Shown piece by piece: positions 6,673 through 13,706 of a stretch of 15,968 nt of DNA (positions are counted from its first letter, which is position 1; each line of letters begins with the position of its first letter). A program made the translations under genes and the position numbers. The stretch is from Chloroflexota bacterium. GTDB taxonomy: Bacteria; Chloroflexota; Dormibacteria; CF-121. Under the pieces are notes generated by a model, which saw only the letters and a list, made by a program, of their open reading frames with translations, was not told where the DNA came from and did no database searches. The stretch spans positions 1-15,968 of the forward strand of contig VBFX01000076.1 in assembly GCA_005889395.1 (NCBI GenBank). The letters run 5' to 3'.

Positions 6673-7569
6673 ATGGGTGGCGCACTCCCGATGGCTGGCA
6701 AGGTCGTCCTGATCACCGGCGGCACCGGCGGAATCGGCAAGGCCACCGCGATCGGGCTTTCCGCGATGGGCGCGCGGGTTGGCATCACGGGTCGCGATCT
6801 GGCCCGCGCCGAACAGGCGGCCTCCGACATTCGTGCCGCGTCCGCGAACTCGGCCGTCGACGCGTTCGCCGCCGACATGACCGCTCAGGCCGAGGTCCGT
6901 CGGCTCGCCGTCAGCGTCCTGCAGGCTTATCCACGGCTCGACGTGCTGGTCAACAACGTCGGCGGGTTCTGGGCACACCGATACCCGACCGCCGACGGCC
7001 TGGAGCAAACCTTCGCCCTCAACCACCTCGCCCCGTTCCTGCTCACCAACCTGCTTCTGGATCGGCTCAAAGCCAGCGCACCAGCACGGGTCGTCACCGT
7101 CTCGTCCGGCGCACAGTCGATGGGCCGAATCGACTTTGACGACCTGCAGGGCGCTCGCAACTACTCTGGGCAGCGCGCCTATAACCAGTCCAAGCTCGCC
7201 AACGTCATGTTCAGCAACGAGCTGACCCGCCGCCTGGACGGCACCGGGGTCACGGCCAACTCCCTGCACCCCGGTGTCGTGCGCAGCAACTTCGGTGCTG
7301 AAGACCAGGCCCGGTGGTTCGCTGTCATAAGCCGGGTGCTCCTCCCGCTGCTGAAGACACCGGCGCAGGGTGCCCGGACGTCGATTTATCTTGCCTCTTC
7401 ACCGGACATGGAAGGGGTGACCGGCCGGTTCTTCGCCAACCGCAAGATCAAGAGGCCCAACAAGGTCGCCTTCGACACCGAAATGACAGCCAAACTGTGG
7501 AACGTCAGCGCCGCCCTGGTCGGCGTAACACCGGTAATCCCCGTCACAAAACCAGGAGGCCTCACGTGA
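6673..7569 (+). CDS. Short-chain dehydrogenase/reductase (retinol dehydrogenase-like SDR)
   Basis: A 298-residue classical-type SDR. It has the cofactor motif TGGTGGIG (15-22), NNVGG (94-98, the usual NNAG), catalytic Ser144/Ser145 in VTVSSGAQ, Tyr170 and Lys174 in YNQSKLAN, and SLHPGVVRSNFG (197-208) after the active site. These indicate an intact NAD(P)(H)-dependent oxidoreductase acting on an alcohol or ketone. Similarity to retinol dehydrogenase-like and WW-domain oxidoreductase-like bacterial SDRs comes from the YNQSKLAN/LHPGVV pattern; the substrate is unknown. The ATG follows the DUF4386 stop by 10 bp, with GAGG overlapping that stop, so it is the fourth gene of the operon. ATG 6691 (MAGKVV) is an alternative start. 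After the stop the frame stays open for 19 more codons. Confidence 0.92.
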   Translation: MGGALPMAGKVVLITGGTGGIGKATAIGLSAMGARVGITGRDLARAEQAASDIRAASANSAVDAFAADMTAQAEVRRLAVSVLQAYPRLDVLVNNVGGFWAHRYPTADGLEQTFALNHLAPFLLTNLLLDRLKASAPARVVTVSSGAQSMGRIDFDDLQGARNYSGQRAYNQSKLANVMFSNELTRRLDGTGVTANSLHPGVVRSNFGAEDQARWFAVISRVLLPLLKTPAQGARTSIYLASSPDMEGVTGRFFANRKIKRPNKVAFDTEMTAKLWNVSAALVGVTPVIPVTKPGGLT

Positions 7570-7629
7570 AAGGAACACTCGGCCATCGAGATCGAAGACC
7601 GACGCGCATTCCTTGAGGGTGCAGAATAG
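7570..7629 (+). other. Open 19-codon stretch after the SDR stop, possible gene remnant
   Basis: Directly after the SDR TGA, the same frame reads KEHSAIEIEDRRAFLEGAE and stops at TAG 7627-7629. The composition is protein-like and could be the tail of a decayed gene or of a longer ancestral SDR, but nothing identifies it. The rest of the gap up to 7698 holds a 7-bp inverted repeat (TCACCCG 7634-7640, CGGGTGA 7655-7661) without a T-run. Confidence 0.2.
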
Positions 7630-7698
7630 GGATTCACCCGGCAGGCAGATCGCTCGGGTGACGATTCGACGTTAGCAAGCGAATAGAGGAGGCAAGCT

Positions 7699-8478
7699 AT
7701 GGCGCAAGCCAAAACCGCAGTCGCGAACAAGCCGCTATGGGCCGACCTGTCGAGCCCTGACGCCGAAGCGTCACGAAAGTTCTATTCGACGGTGTTTGGC
7801 TGGAAGATCGAGGTGAATCCGGATCCGCAATATGGCGGCTACGGTATGGCCAAAGTCGCCGACAAGCAAGTCGCCGGTATCGGGCCGAAGATGTCGCCGG
7901 ACGCCCCGACGGCGTGGTCGATCTACATCGGCACCGACGACATCGATGGCCTCGCCAAGAAGGTGGAGGCTGCCGGTGGAAAGGTGGTGGCGCCCCCCTT
8001 TGACGTGGGAGACCAGGGTCGCATGGGCGCCTTCCAGGATCCGTCCGGCGCCGTCATCTCCGCATGGCAACCGCAAACCATGACGGGCAGCTTCCCGGTT
8101 GGCGAAGCGAACACGTTCGGCTGGGCCGAGCTCAGTGCGCGCGGCGTCGACAAGGCCATCCCCTTCTATCAGAAGGTATTCGGCTGGACGCCGAAGGCCA
8201 ATGACATGGGCCCGGACCAACCGCCGTACACGGAGTTCCAGCTCGGCGGCGAAAGCGTCGCCGGCGGCCAGGAGATGCAGGCCATGGTTCCTCCGCAGGT
8301 GCCGAGCTACTGGCTCGTGTACTTCACAGTCGCCGACGTTGACAAGTCGTTCAAGACGGCCACGCAGGCCGGCGCGCGCGAACTCGTCTCGCCGATGGAC
8401 TTCCCCGGCGGACGTTTCGCGATCCTCACCGATCCGCAGGGCGCCTCGTTCGGGTTGATGAAGATGGCGCCGCGCTAG
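7699..8478 (+). CDS. Two-domain VOC (glyoxalase/bleomycin-resistance fold) protein, CFP30B-like
   Basis: A 259-residue protein of two tandem vicinal-oxygen-chelate domains (about residues 11-125 and 135-257). Each opens with a typical strand-helix pattern (ADLSSPDAEASRKFYSTVFGW; WAELSARGVDKAIPFYQKVFGW) and closes with FQDPSGAVISAWQ or LTDPQGASFGLMK. The layout matches the mycobacterial antigen CFP30B (Rv0577) as I remember it. Such proteins bind or detoxify small electrophiles, antibiotics or other ligands. The metal-ligand pattern is not clear enough to predict glyoxalase activity. GAGGAGG (7686-7692) sits six bases before the ATG, the strongest ribosome site in the window. A 129-bp gap before and a strong terminator after suggest a single-gene transcription unit. 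Confidence 0.92.
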   Translation: MAQAKTAVANKPLWADLSSPDAEASRKFYSTVFGWKIEVNPDPQYGGYGMAKVADKQVAGIGPKMSPDAPTAWSIYIGTDDIDGLAKKVEAAGGKVVAPPFDVGDQGRMGAFQDPSGAVISAWQPQTMTGSFPVGEANTFGWAELSARGVDKAIPFYQKVFGWTPKANDMGPDQPPYTEFQLGGESVAGGQEMQAMVPPQVPSYWLVYFTVADVDKSFKTATQAGARELVSPMDFPGGRFAILTDPQGASFGLMKMAPR

Positions 8479-8492
8479 CCAGAATTCTCAGA

Positions 8493-8530
8493 ACGCGGGC
8501 CGGCGCTGCGGCCGGCCCGCGTCGTCTTTC
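8493..8530 (+). terminator. Rho-independent-like terminator after the VOC gene
   Basis: ACGCGGGCCGGC (8493-8504) and GCCGGCCCGCGT (8511-8522) form a perfect 12-bp GC-rich stem with a 6-base loop, 15 bases after the VOC stop. The stem is followed by CGTCTTTCCC, a modest T-rich tail. It separates the VOC gene from the aminotransferase-like gene. Confidence 0.8.
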
Positions 8531-8591
8531 CCGAGTGTTACCGTGGCGGCATGTCCGATGGCCCTACCACAACACTAGGTCTAAGGGACCG

Positions 8592-9749
8592 ATGAGTGTC
8601 AGGCGCCTCGGGCAGATCCCAGGCTTCAACATCGATCGGGTGGCGGCCGCGGCCGGCACCGATCCGGACATCCTTCGGATGGAGAACCTCGATACCGATA
8701 TCCCGCCGCCTGAGGCCGCCATGGAGGCGACCCGAGCAGCCATCGGCGAGGACGAGGCCAACAGCTGGCTGCCGTTCACCGGCCGGGATGATCTCAAAGA
8801 CGCGGTGGCCGCCTATATCGAGCGACACGGCGGACCCCGCTACGACGGTCGCCGCGAAATTGTGATCACCTGCGGCGAGGGCGACGCGATGCTTGATGCC
8901 CTCTTCTGCTTGACGGATCCTGGGGACGAGGTCATCCTGACCGACCCCACCTATGCGGGCATGCTCAACCGGGTGCGACTCGTCGGTGCCACGCCGCGAC
9001 TCGTTCCGCTTCAGGTCATCGACGGTGAGTGGCGCCTCGATCTGGAGGCTCTGCGGGCCGCCGTTTCCGACCACACGCGGGTGGTGTTCATCAACAACGC
9101 GTCCTTTCCGTCTGGGTGGGTGGCGAGTGATGCCGAATGGGGTGCCATCGCCTCGGTCTGCCGCGACCGCGACCTTCGACTTCTGTACTGGGGCGGATTC
9201 GAAGGCGTCCTCTTCGACGGCCGGCCGATCCGGCATCCGGCTGCGCTTGCGGGCATGCGCGATCGAACGGTCACTGTCGGCTCACCGACGCTCGAGCAAC
9301 GCATGATCGCCTGGCGCATCGGATGGGTCGTTGCGCCCGGTGATCTCGTCAGCGATGTCTCGCGCGTTCATATCTACAACGGCCTGGTGCCCAGCGGGTT
9401 CAACCAGATCGGAACACGTGTCGCCCTTGGCGTTGGAGACGAGGATCTGGCCGCGGCGAACGCCGAATGGCAGCGACGTCGCGACGAGACGCTCAAGCAG
9501 CTCGCGGGACTTCCGGTGGTGCGGCCCGCGGGCGGTTGGTCGCTGCTCCTGGATGTCGCGGCGCTCGGGCTTGATTGCATGGACGTCTCTGCTCGGCTGC
9601 TGGAGCAAAAGGTGGCGGCCACCCCCATGCGCGGTTGGGGAGACCAGGTTGCCAACCGGCACGTCAGGTTCGTCTTCAGTAATGAGCCGGTCGGTCGGCT
9701 AGCCGCGCTCGGCGAAAGGGTCCATCGAGCCCTGGCGCGAGCCAAGTAG
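8592..9749 (+). CDS. Class I/II aminotransferase-fold protein lacking the PLP lysine (probable pseudoenzyme)
   Basis: A 385-residue protein clearly of the fold-type I aminotransferase family: WLPFTGRDDLKDAV (59-72), EVILTDPTYAGML (113-125), PSGW (173-176), LFDGRP (207-212), RMIAWRIGWVV (237-247), and Arg359 in RHVRFVF. The segment before RMIAWR reads VGSPTLEQ (229-236); relatives have a lysine where Leu234 stands, and it forms the Schiff base with PLP. There is no lysine at all between Lys69 and Lys302. The PLP-ring segment reads LLYWGGFEG (197-205) without the expected Asp. It therefore probably cannot transaminate and may be a binding or regulatory protein. ATG 8592 follows AAGGGA and matches family starts; GTG 8535 lies beside the terminator and is unlikely. 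Confidence 0.85.
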   Translation: MSVRRLGQIPGFNIDRVAAAAGTDPDILRMENLDTDIPPPEAAMEATRAAIGEDEANSWLPFTGRDDLKDAVAAYIERHGGPRYDGRREIVITCGEGDAMLDALFCLTDPGDEVILTDPTYAGMLNRVRLVGATPRLVPLQVIDGEWRLDLEALRAAVSDHTRVVFINNASFPSGWVASDAEWGAIASVCRDRDLRLLYWGGFEGVLFDGRPIRHPAALAGMRDRTVTVGSPTLEQRMIAWRIGWVVAPGDLVSDVSRVHIYNGLVPSGFNQIGTRVALGVGDEDLAAANAEWQRRRDETLKQLAGLPVVRPAGGWSLLLDVAALGLDCMDVSARLLEQKVAATPMRGWGDQVANRHVRFVFSNEPVGRLAALGERVHRALARAK

Positions 9750-9793
9750 GCTTCGGTCCGCTGCAGCGCTACCTCACTGATCCCCTCGGCTAA

Positions 9794-10372
9794 TTACCTG
9801 CTCGTACGACTGCTTAACCATTCAAGTACGCGTTCGGCATGGAGATCGGGCGGAAACACCGGGTACCAAACATGCTCCACTCGGCGATCGCGGATCACGA
9901 GGGTGAGCCGGCGCAGTAACGTCTGACCGGCCGCTCGAAAGGTGGGCAGACGCATGGCCTGAGTCAGCGCGAGGTCTTCATCGGAGAGGATGGGAAAGGG
10001 CAGGTGCAGTCGATTAACAAGTTCCTGTTGGTGGGGGATGGACTGGGTTGAGAGGCCAAACACGCCCGCACCGGCCGCCTTCAACGCAGCGTGATGGTCC
10101 CGGAAGGCGCAGGCCTCGGGGGTGCACCCTCGCGCTCCGGGAATCGAATCCCAGTCTGGAGTCAGTGCGGGCTCGCCGGGGCGGCCGGTTCGCGGATACG
10201 CGTACACGACGGTGCGAGAATTGCCCAACCGCGCCAGCGACACCACACGACCATCGGTCGCTGGCAGTCGGACGTCTGGAATGAGCGCACCCAGAAGATG
10301 CGCGGCGGCGCCGTCGTCGACCGGCACTGGTAGACCGGCTGGAAGCTGGGATGGATCCGTCTGCGCGGCCAA
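9794..10372 (-). CDS. PrxQ-like peroxiredoxin (AhpC/TSA family)
   Basis: A 192-residue thioredoxin-fold peroxidase that should reduce hydroperoxides using thioredoxin. GARGCTPEACAFRDH (79-93) holds the peroxidatic Cys83 and, five residues on, Cys88, the spacing of PrxQ-type two-cysteine enzymes. It is followed by GVFGLSTQS (103-111) and LPFPILSDEDLAL (124-136). The N-terminus is longer than in minimal PrxQ. The start is a TTG at 10370-10372, supported by AGAGG about seven bases upstream and the lack of a better start. That AGAGG overlaps a TAG that closes the reductase reading frame carried by repeat copy A, implying the gene once followed a dihydrofolate-reductase-like gene directly. The chimeric monooxygenase frame currently runs through the first part of this gene in another frame. 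Confidence 0.88.
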   Translation of the reverse strand: MAAQTDPSQLPAGLPVPVDDGAAAHLLGALIPDVRLPATDGRVVSLARLGNSRTVVYAYPRTGRPGEPALTPDWDSIPGARGCTPEACAFRDHHAALKAAGAGVFGLSTQSIPHQQELVNRLHLPFPILSDEDLALTQAMRLPTFRAAGQTLLRRLTLVIRDRRVEHVWYPVFPPDLHAERVLEWLSSRTSR

Positions 10373-11567
10373 CTTGATCCTCTAGGCTTCCTGGCTTGAA
10401 CCTGTGAGCATGAACGAGCCCAGCTTTACCTCCCCGGCCCGCGCGTAAGATCCGCAGCTCGGGCGGTCCGTCCCACTCGACCGAGAAATCGGCGCGAACC
10501 GGAAACCCGTCGTGGTCCCAGGTCAACCGGCCGGCGAGCGGCAGCAACGCTTCGGGCAGTTCATAGTGGTATCCAGTACCGAGCACGATGACGTCGGCGT
10601 CGGCGGTTCGGCTCGCGCCCCATCGGTCGCGGAGTGTGAGGTGGCAACCCTGGTTTCCAGGCTTCATGTCGACGACCTCATGGCCAGGGAGCAACAGGAC
10701 GCGCCGCCCAGCCTGCTCCAGGAACTCGAGGTCGTAGAGCCGGTCGTAAATACGCTGCAAGAGGACCGGCGATATGCCGTCGCTGGCCAGCCGCTCCTCG
10801 GAAAGAAGGATGTCGCGCTGTTCCGAAGTCAGAGAGAAAAAATAATCGCTATAGGCGGGGTTGAAGAGCTCGTTGGTGAAGGGCGACTCATCAAGTGGAA
10901 GGAAATTCGCGCGATGCGAGATCCACACCAGTTCGGATGGAAGGTGCACGATGTCCAGTAACAGGTGCCAGACCACCTCAGCGCCACTCTGACCGCCGCC
11001 AACCACGGCGACGACCCGACCCGTCGCGTCGATGGGGTGGCGCAGGAAGTCGTTCGAGTGGAAAACCTCGTTGCCGAGGTAGGGGCGACTCCACGGCTGG
11101 ATATTCGGCACCAGCCCCGTTCCCAGCACGAGGTTCCTGGTCTGCATCGTCCGGTCGTCGACCTGCACGGCAAAGCCGTCCGCATCGAGCCTGACCTCGC
11201 GGACCTCGGTGCCAAATTCGACGTTGGGTAAGCGCTTGGCCACCCACTGGAGGTATTGGTTGAATTCCAGACGACTGACACGAGACTCCGTCCGGTTGAT
11301 GAACCGGTAGAGACGTTTGTGAGCGCCAAGGAATGCCACGAAGGAGTACTGACTCGTGGGATCGACCAGGGTGACGAGGTCTTTGAGGTAGGAGACCTGG
11401 AGGGTGGCCTCCGGAAGCAGGAGTCCCGGATGCCATTGAAAGTCGGCGCTCCTTTCGAAAAAGCGGGCGTTAAAGCCGGTCGGAGCTAACAGCGCCGCTA
11501 GGCTGAGATTGAAGGGGCCTACACCCACCCCGACCGCGCCAGGTGTCCGTATTGTGTCCGAGGTCAC
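10014..11567 (-). CDS. SidA/IucD-type lysine/ornithine N-monooxygenase, truncated and chimeric (probable pseudogene)
   Basis: Residues 1-373 match flavin-dependent N-hydroxylating monooxygenases that hydroxylate the side-chain amine of lysine or ornithine for siderophores. Motifs are VGVGPFNLSLAALL (FAD, 14-27), FQWHPGLLLPEATLQVSYLKDLVT (43-66), AVVGGGQSGAEV (187-198, NADPH) and DADVIVLGTGYHYELP (323-338). Similarity stops exactly where repeat copy A begins (10447). The next residues come from a dihydrofolate-reductase gene tail in a shifted frame, then from the peroxiredoxin gene in another frame, giving a 517-residue chimera. The normal C-terminal part, with the HG...DPNLSLLAWR region that helps form the substrate site, is gone. 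The start is GTG without a clear ribosome site, 12 bp after the reductase stop. No other siderophore gene is in view. Family certain; activity unlikely. Confidence 0.85.
   Translation of the reverse strand: MTSDTIRTPGAVGVGVGPFNLSLAALLAPTGFNARFFERSADFQWHPGLLLPEATLQVSYLKDLVTLVDPTSQYSFVAFLGAHKRLYRFINRTESRVSRLEFNQYLQWVAKRLPNVEFGTEVREVRLDADGFAVQVDDRTMQTRNLVLGTGLVPNIQPWSRPYLGNEVFHSNDFLRHPIDATGRVVAVVGGGQSGAEVVWHLLLDIVHLPSELVWISHRANFLPLDESPFTNELFNPAYSDYFFSLTSEQRDILLSEERLASDGISPVLLQRIYDRLYDLEFLEQAGRRVLLLPGHEVVDMKPGNQGCHLTLRDRWGASRTADADVIVLGTGYHYELPEALLPLAGRLTWDHDGFPVRADFSVEWDGPPELRILRAGRGGKAGLVHAHRFKPGSLEDQVGRADGSIPASSRSTSAGRRRRRRASSGCAHSRRPTASDRWSCGVAGAVGQFSHRRVRVSANRPPRRARTDSRLGFDSRSARVHPRGLRLPGPSRCVEGGRCGRVWPLNPVHPPPTGTC
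10386..10447. repeat. 62-bp direct repeat, copy A (fragment of a dihydrofolate-reductase gene 3' end)
   Basis: It is identical over 62 bp to 11593-11654. On the minus strand, in the reductase frame, it encodes YARAGEVKLGSFMLTGSSQE then Ala, and runs straight into TAG (10382-10384). That looks like a genuine gene end just before the peroxiredoxin start. In the monooxygenase frame the same bases read LRAGRGGKAGL and so on. Confidence 0.95.
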
Positions 11568-11579
11568 GGGGTGCTGGCG

Positions 11580-12221
11580 TCAGTCCCGAGTTGCTTCCTG
11601 GCTTGAACCTGTGAGCATGAACGAGCCCAGCTTTACCTCCCCGGCCCGCGCGTACGAACTCACGACAACCCCACTTGGCGAGATCTGGCTGTCTTTCACC
11701 GCAAATCCGACCGGCATCGTCCCCTCAGCAAACAGCCGCTTCCCTGAGCCAAGGGCCACCGGGAAGGTCTTGAGCCAGAACTCGTCCACCAGGTCGTTCT
11801 TCAGCAACGTCTGAATCAGGTTGCCGCTACCGTGAATCTGAAGTTCCGGGCCATCTTCGGTCTTCAGTTGCTTGATCTTCCCGACGACATCGCCATTGAT
11901 CGGAATGGTCGTTTTCCAATCGAGATTGACGGGCTGATGTGAAACAACGTATTTCCTCGCGCGATTGATCGCAGGCGCACCCGGGTTGTCATCGCCCACC
12001 CTGGGCCAGTAGGCGGCGAAGAGGTCGTATGTCGTCCTACCGAGGAGCAGATCGAATGGGTGTCCCATCTGCTCACCCATGACATTTCCCAGAACGTCAT
12101 CGAAGTACGGGACCGACCATCCACCATATTTGAAGCCGCCGCTATCGTCTTCCCCTGGTCCACCAGGTCCCTGCATAACCCCATCGAGCGTGATGAACGA
12201 CAAAACGATGAGCTTTCTCAT
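11580..12221 (-). CDS. Dihydrofolate reductase family protein (RibD C-terminal domain type)
   Basis: A 213-residue NADPH-binding reductase-fold protein of the YyaP/YwjB group. It has MRKLIVLSFITLDGVMQGPG (1-20), LLLGRTTYDLFAAYWP (58-73), KYVVSHQP (88-95), ELQIHGSGNLIQTLLKNDLVDE (125-146) and FPVALGSGKRLF (152-163). These are typical of bacterial RibD_C proteins, which are usually not the housekeeping folate enzyme; the substrate is unknown. AAGGAGG sits about eight bases before the ATG, and the ATG overlaps the stop of the FAD-oxidase gene (ATGA), so the two are coupled. Its last 22 codons contain repeat copy B, and the protein ends in ATRD, whereas copy A ends at Ala followed by TAG, so the last four residues may be a recent addition. 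Confidence 0.9.
   Translation of the reverse strand: MRKLIVLSFITLDGVMQGPGGPGEDDSGGFKYGGWSVPYFDDVLGNVMGEQMGHPFDLLLGRTTYDLFAAYWPRVGDDNPGAPAINRARKYVVSHQPVNLDWKTTIPINGDVVGKIKQLKTEDGPELQIHGSGNLIQTLLKNDLVDEFWLKTFPVALGSGKRLFAEGTMPVGFAVKDSQISPSGVVVSSYARAGEVKLGSFMLTGSSQEATRD
11593..11654. repeat. 62-bp direct repeat, copy B (3' end of the intact reductase gene)
   Basis: It is the same 62 bases as 10386-10447 in the same orientation, 1145 bp apart. Here it is part of the complete dihydrofolate-reductase-like gene and encodes the stretch from Tyr-Ala-Arg-Ala-Gly to Ser-Gln-Glu. Flanking bases differ on both sides. Confidence 0.95.
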
Positions 12222-13573
12222 GTCTGCGGCCTCCTTGCTGGCTCTGAGGGACGAATGTTGTTGTTGAGATGGAACACGTTCTGCGGGTCATATTTGTCTT
12301 TGAGCGCGGTCAGTCGGGCGAGCTTCTCCGGCGGATATGCGCGACGCACCCCTGCGGCACCTTCGTCGCTGAGCGTATTGACGTACTGGCCTTGCGCAAA
12401 CGCATCGAGAGCGGCGGCCGTACGCCGCGCGAGCGTGATTCGTCTGTCGTCTTCGGCGGGGTCCGTCCACCGACTGGCGGCGACGTATTCGAATGAAGTG
12501 TCTCGGAAGGCGAACGCGGTGTCCTGTTCGGGGACCTCGGCGATCGCGCCGCCGTACGCCTGCAGGCCAATATTCGGGAGACCTCCGCCCGGTGGCTCCC
12601 GCCGGCTCTGCAACAGTGCCTCGATCGCATCCTCCGATAGTTCGCGAAGGTAATGACCCTTCCAGTATCGGCGTAGTGCGTGTCCCTGCGGTGTGTCGTC
12701 GATCCGTTGCAGATCAACATATGACAGCTCAACCACACGCTCTGTCAGGGGCCTGCCAAGGGCCTTCATGCTTGGGACTGCCTGCCCGGCCGCTGGATGG
12801 CCGACCCAGACGAAGCCGACCGCGACGACGTTCTGATCGCTCGGCAGGCCGGCGGTGAAGGTCGCCTGCCGAGGCGCCTCCGCGCTGAGGTCACGCCAGG
12901 TGCGAAGCACCGAGCCAGCCGCGTCGATTGGAAATGAAAGCTCGGTTATCCGCGCGGTAGTTCCGACCTCGTGGAGCCGGAACTCGAATTCGGTGACAAC
13001 GCCGAAGTTACCGCCACCACCACGCAGTCCCCAGTAAAGATCGGCGTTCTCGGTCTGGCTCGCACGGACGACGTCGCCGTCCGCCGTGACCATCTCGAAT
13101 GCCACGACGTTGTCGCAGGAAAGTCCGTACTGTCGGGCCAGCCACCCCATGCCGCCGCCGAGGGTGAGGCCACCGACTCCCGTATGGGAGACGTTCCCGG
13201 CCGTCGTTGCCAACCCATGTGCCTGGGTCGCCCGGTCGAGCGCACCCAGCAGCGCGCCACCCTGCACCCATGCGCGCTTCTGAATCGGATCCACACGAAC
13301 CGCACCCATCGGGGTCAGATCGATCATCAGCCCGTCATCCGGGATCCCAAGGCCGACCACGCTATGCCCGCCGCAACGCACACCGACCTCGAGCCCGAGA
13401 TCGCGAGCGGCCCGAACGGCTGCCCGCACGTCGGCGACAGTGCGGCATCGGGCGATGAGGCGTGGTCGCCGGTCGACCATGGCGTTCCATACCGTGCGCG
13501 CGGTGTCATAGCCAGGATCTCCCGCGGCGAGCACGTCGCCATCGAGGGTCTTCGCCAGGCGTTCTCGGATCAT
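12218..13573 (-). CDS. BBE-like FAD-linked oxidase (PCMH-type FAD domain), monocovalent type
   Basis: A 451-residue flavoprotein of the berberine-bridge-enzyme/hexose-oxidase family. The FAD domain (about 35-205) contains VRCGGHSVVG, whose His70 is the expected covalent FAD attachment, and GVGGLTLGGGMGWLARQYGL (132-151). Where bicovalent relatives have a cysteine (GxCPxVGxGG), this protein has GNVSHTGVGG with Val128, so only one covalent link is predicted. The substrate domain follows, and the BBE C-terminus ends in AYPPEKLARLTALKDKYDPQNVF. Such enzymes oxidise alcohols, sugars or secondary metabolites with O2 and release H2O2. No signal peptide is visible. GAGGAGGAG lies at normal distance before the ATG. 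It heads the transcript that continues into the reductase, the monooxygenase remnant and peroxiredoxin. Confidence 0.93.
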   Translation of the reverse strand: MIRERLAKTLDGDVLAAGDPGYDTARTVWNAMVDRRPRLIARCRTVADVRAAVRAARDLGLEVGVRCGGHSVVGLGIPDDGLMIDLTPMGAVRVDPIQKRAWVQGGALLGALDRATQAHGLATTAGNVSHTGVGGLTLGGGMGWLARQYGLSCDNVVAFEMVTADGDVVRASQTENADLYWGLRGGGGNFGVVTEFEFRLHEVGTTARITELSFPIDAAGSVLRTWRDLSAEAPRQATFTAGLPSDQNVVAVGFVWVGHPAAGQAVPSMKALGRPLTERVVELSYVDLQRIDDTPQGHALRRYWKGHYLRELSEDAIEALLQSRREPPGGGLPNIGLQAYGGAIAEVPEQDTAFAFRDTSFEYVAASRWTDPAEDDRRITLARRTAAALDAFAQGQYVNTLSDEGAAGVRRAYPPEKLARLTALKDKYDPQNVFHLNNNIRPSEPARRPQT

Positions 13574-13706
13574 CGTGCAACTCCTCCTCGTTATCTGCCG
13601 GACCAGGATGGTGATAACTGGTTCTGTCAGCTATGACCGCCGTGATCGAGGAAACTCATCGCGCCTTGCAGACCGTCAAGGTCACCGCTGTACCATCGAC
13701 GGCAAG

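Noticed and set aside
6625..7269. A 214-codon minus-strand frame opposite the SDR gene
   Set aside because: It is a shadow of a well-supported SDR with intact catalytic residues.
7634..7661. TCACCCG/CGGGTGA inverted repeat as a terminator of the SDR operon
   Set aside because: Only a 7-bp stem with a 14-base loop and no T-run; left as an unassigned inverted repeat.
9282..9662. Minus-strand frames opposite the aminotransferase-like gene
   Set aside because: They are antisense shadows. I considered whether the aminotransferase is a pseudogene with a frameshift, but its frame is continuous and family-like to the end.
10386..11654. Insertion-sequence interpretation of the direct repeats
   Set aside because: No transposase, no terminal inverted repeats, and 62 bp is far longer than a normal target-site duplication. 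Copy B is plainly the coding end of the reductase gene.
13590..13618. GTTATC...GATAAC inverted repeat in the divergent gap before the FAD oxidase
   Set aside because: Only 6-bp arms, not centred with the inner ACCA/TGGT pair, and no adjacent regulator gene, so an operator call is not supported.
12971..13636. A 221-codon plus-strand frame opposite the FAD oxidase
   Set aside because: Its composition is that of an antisense shadow, and it would also cross the oxidase start region.
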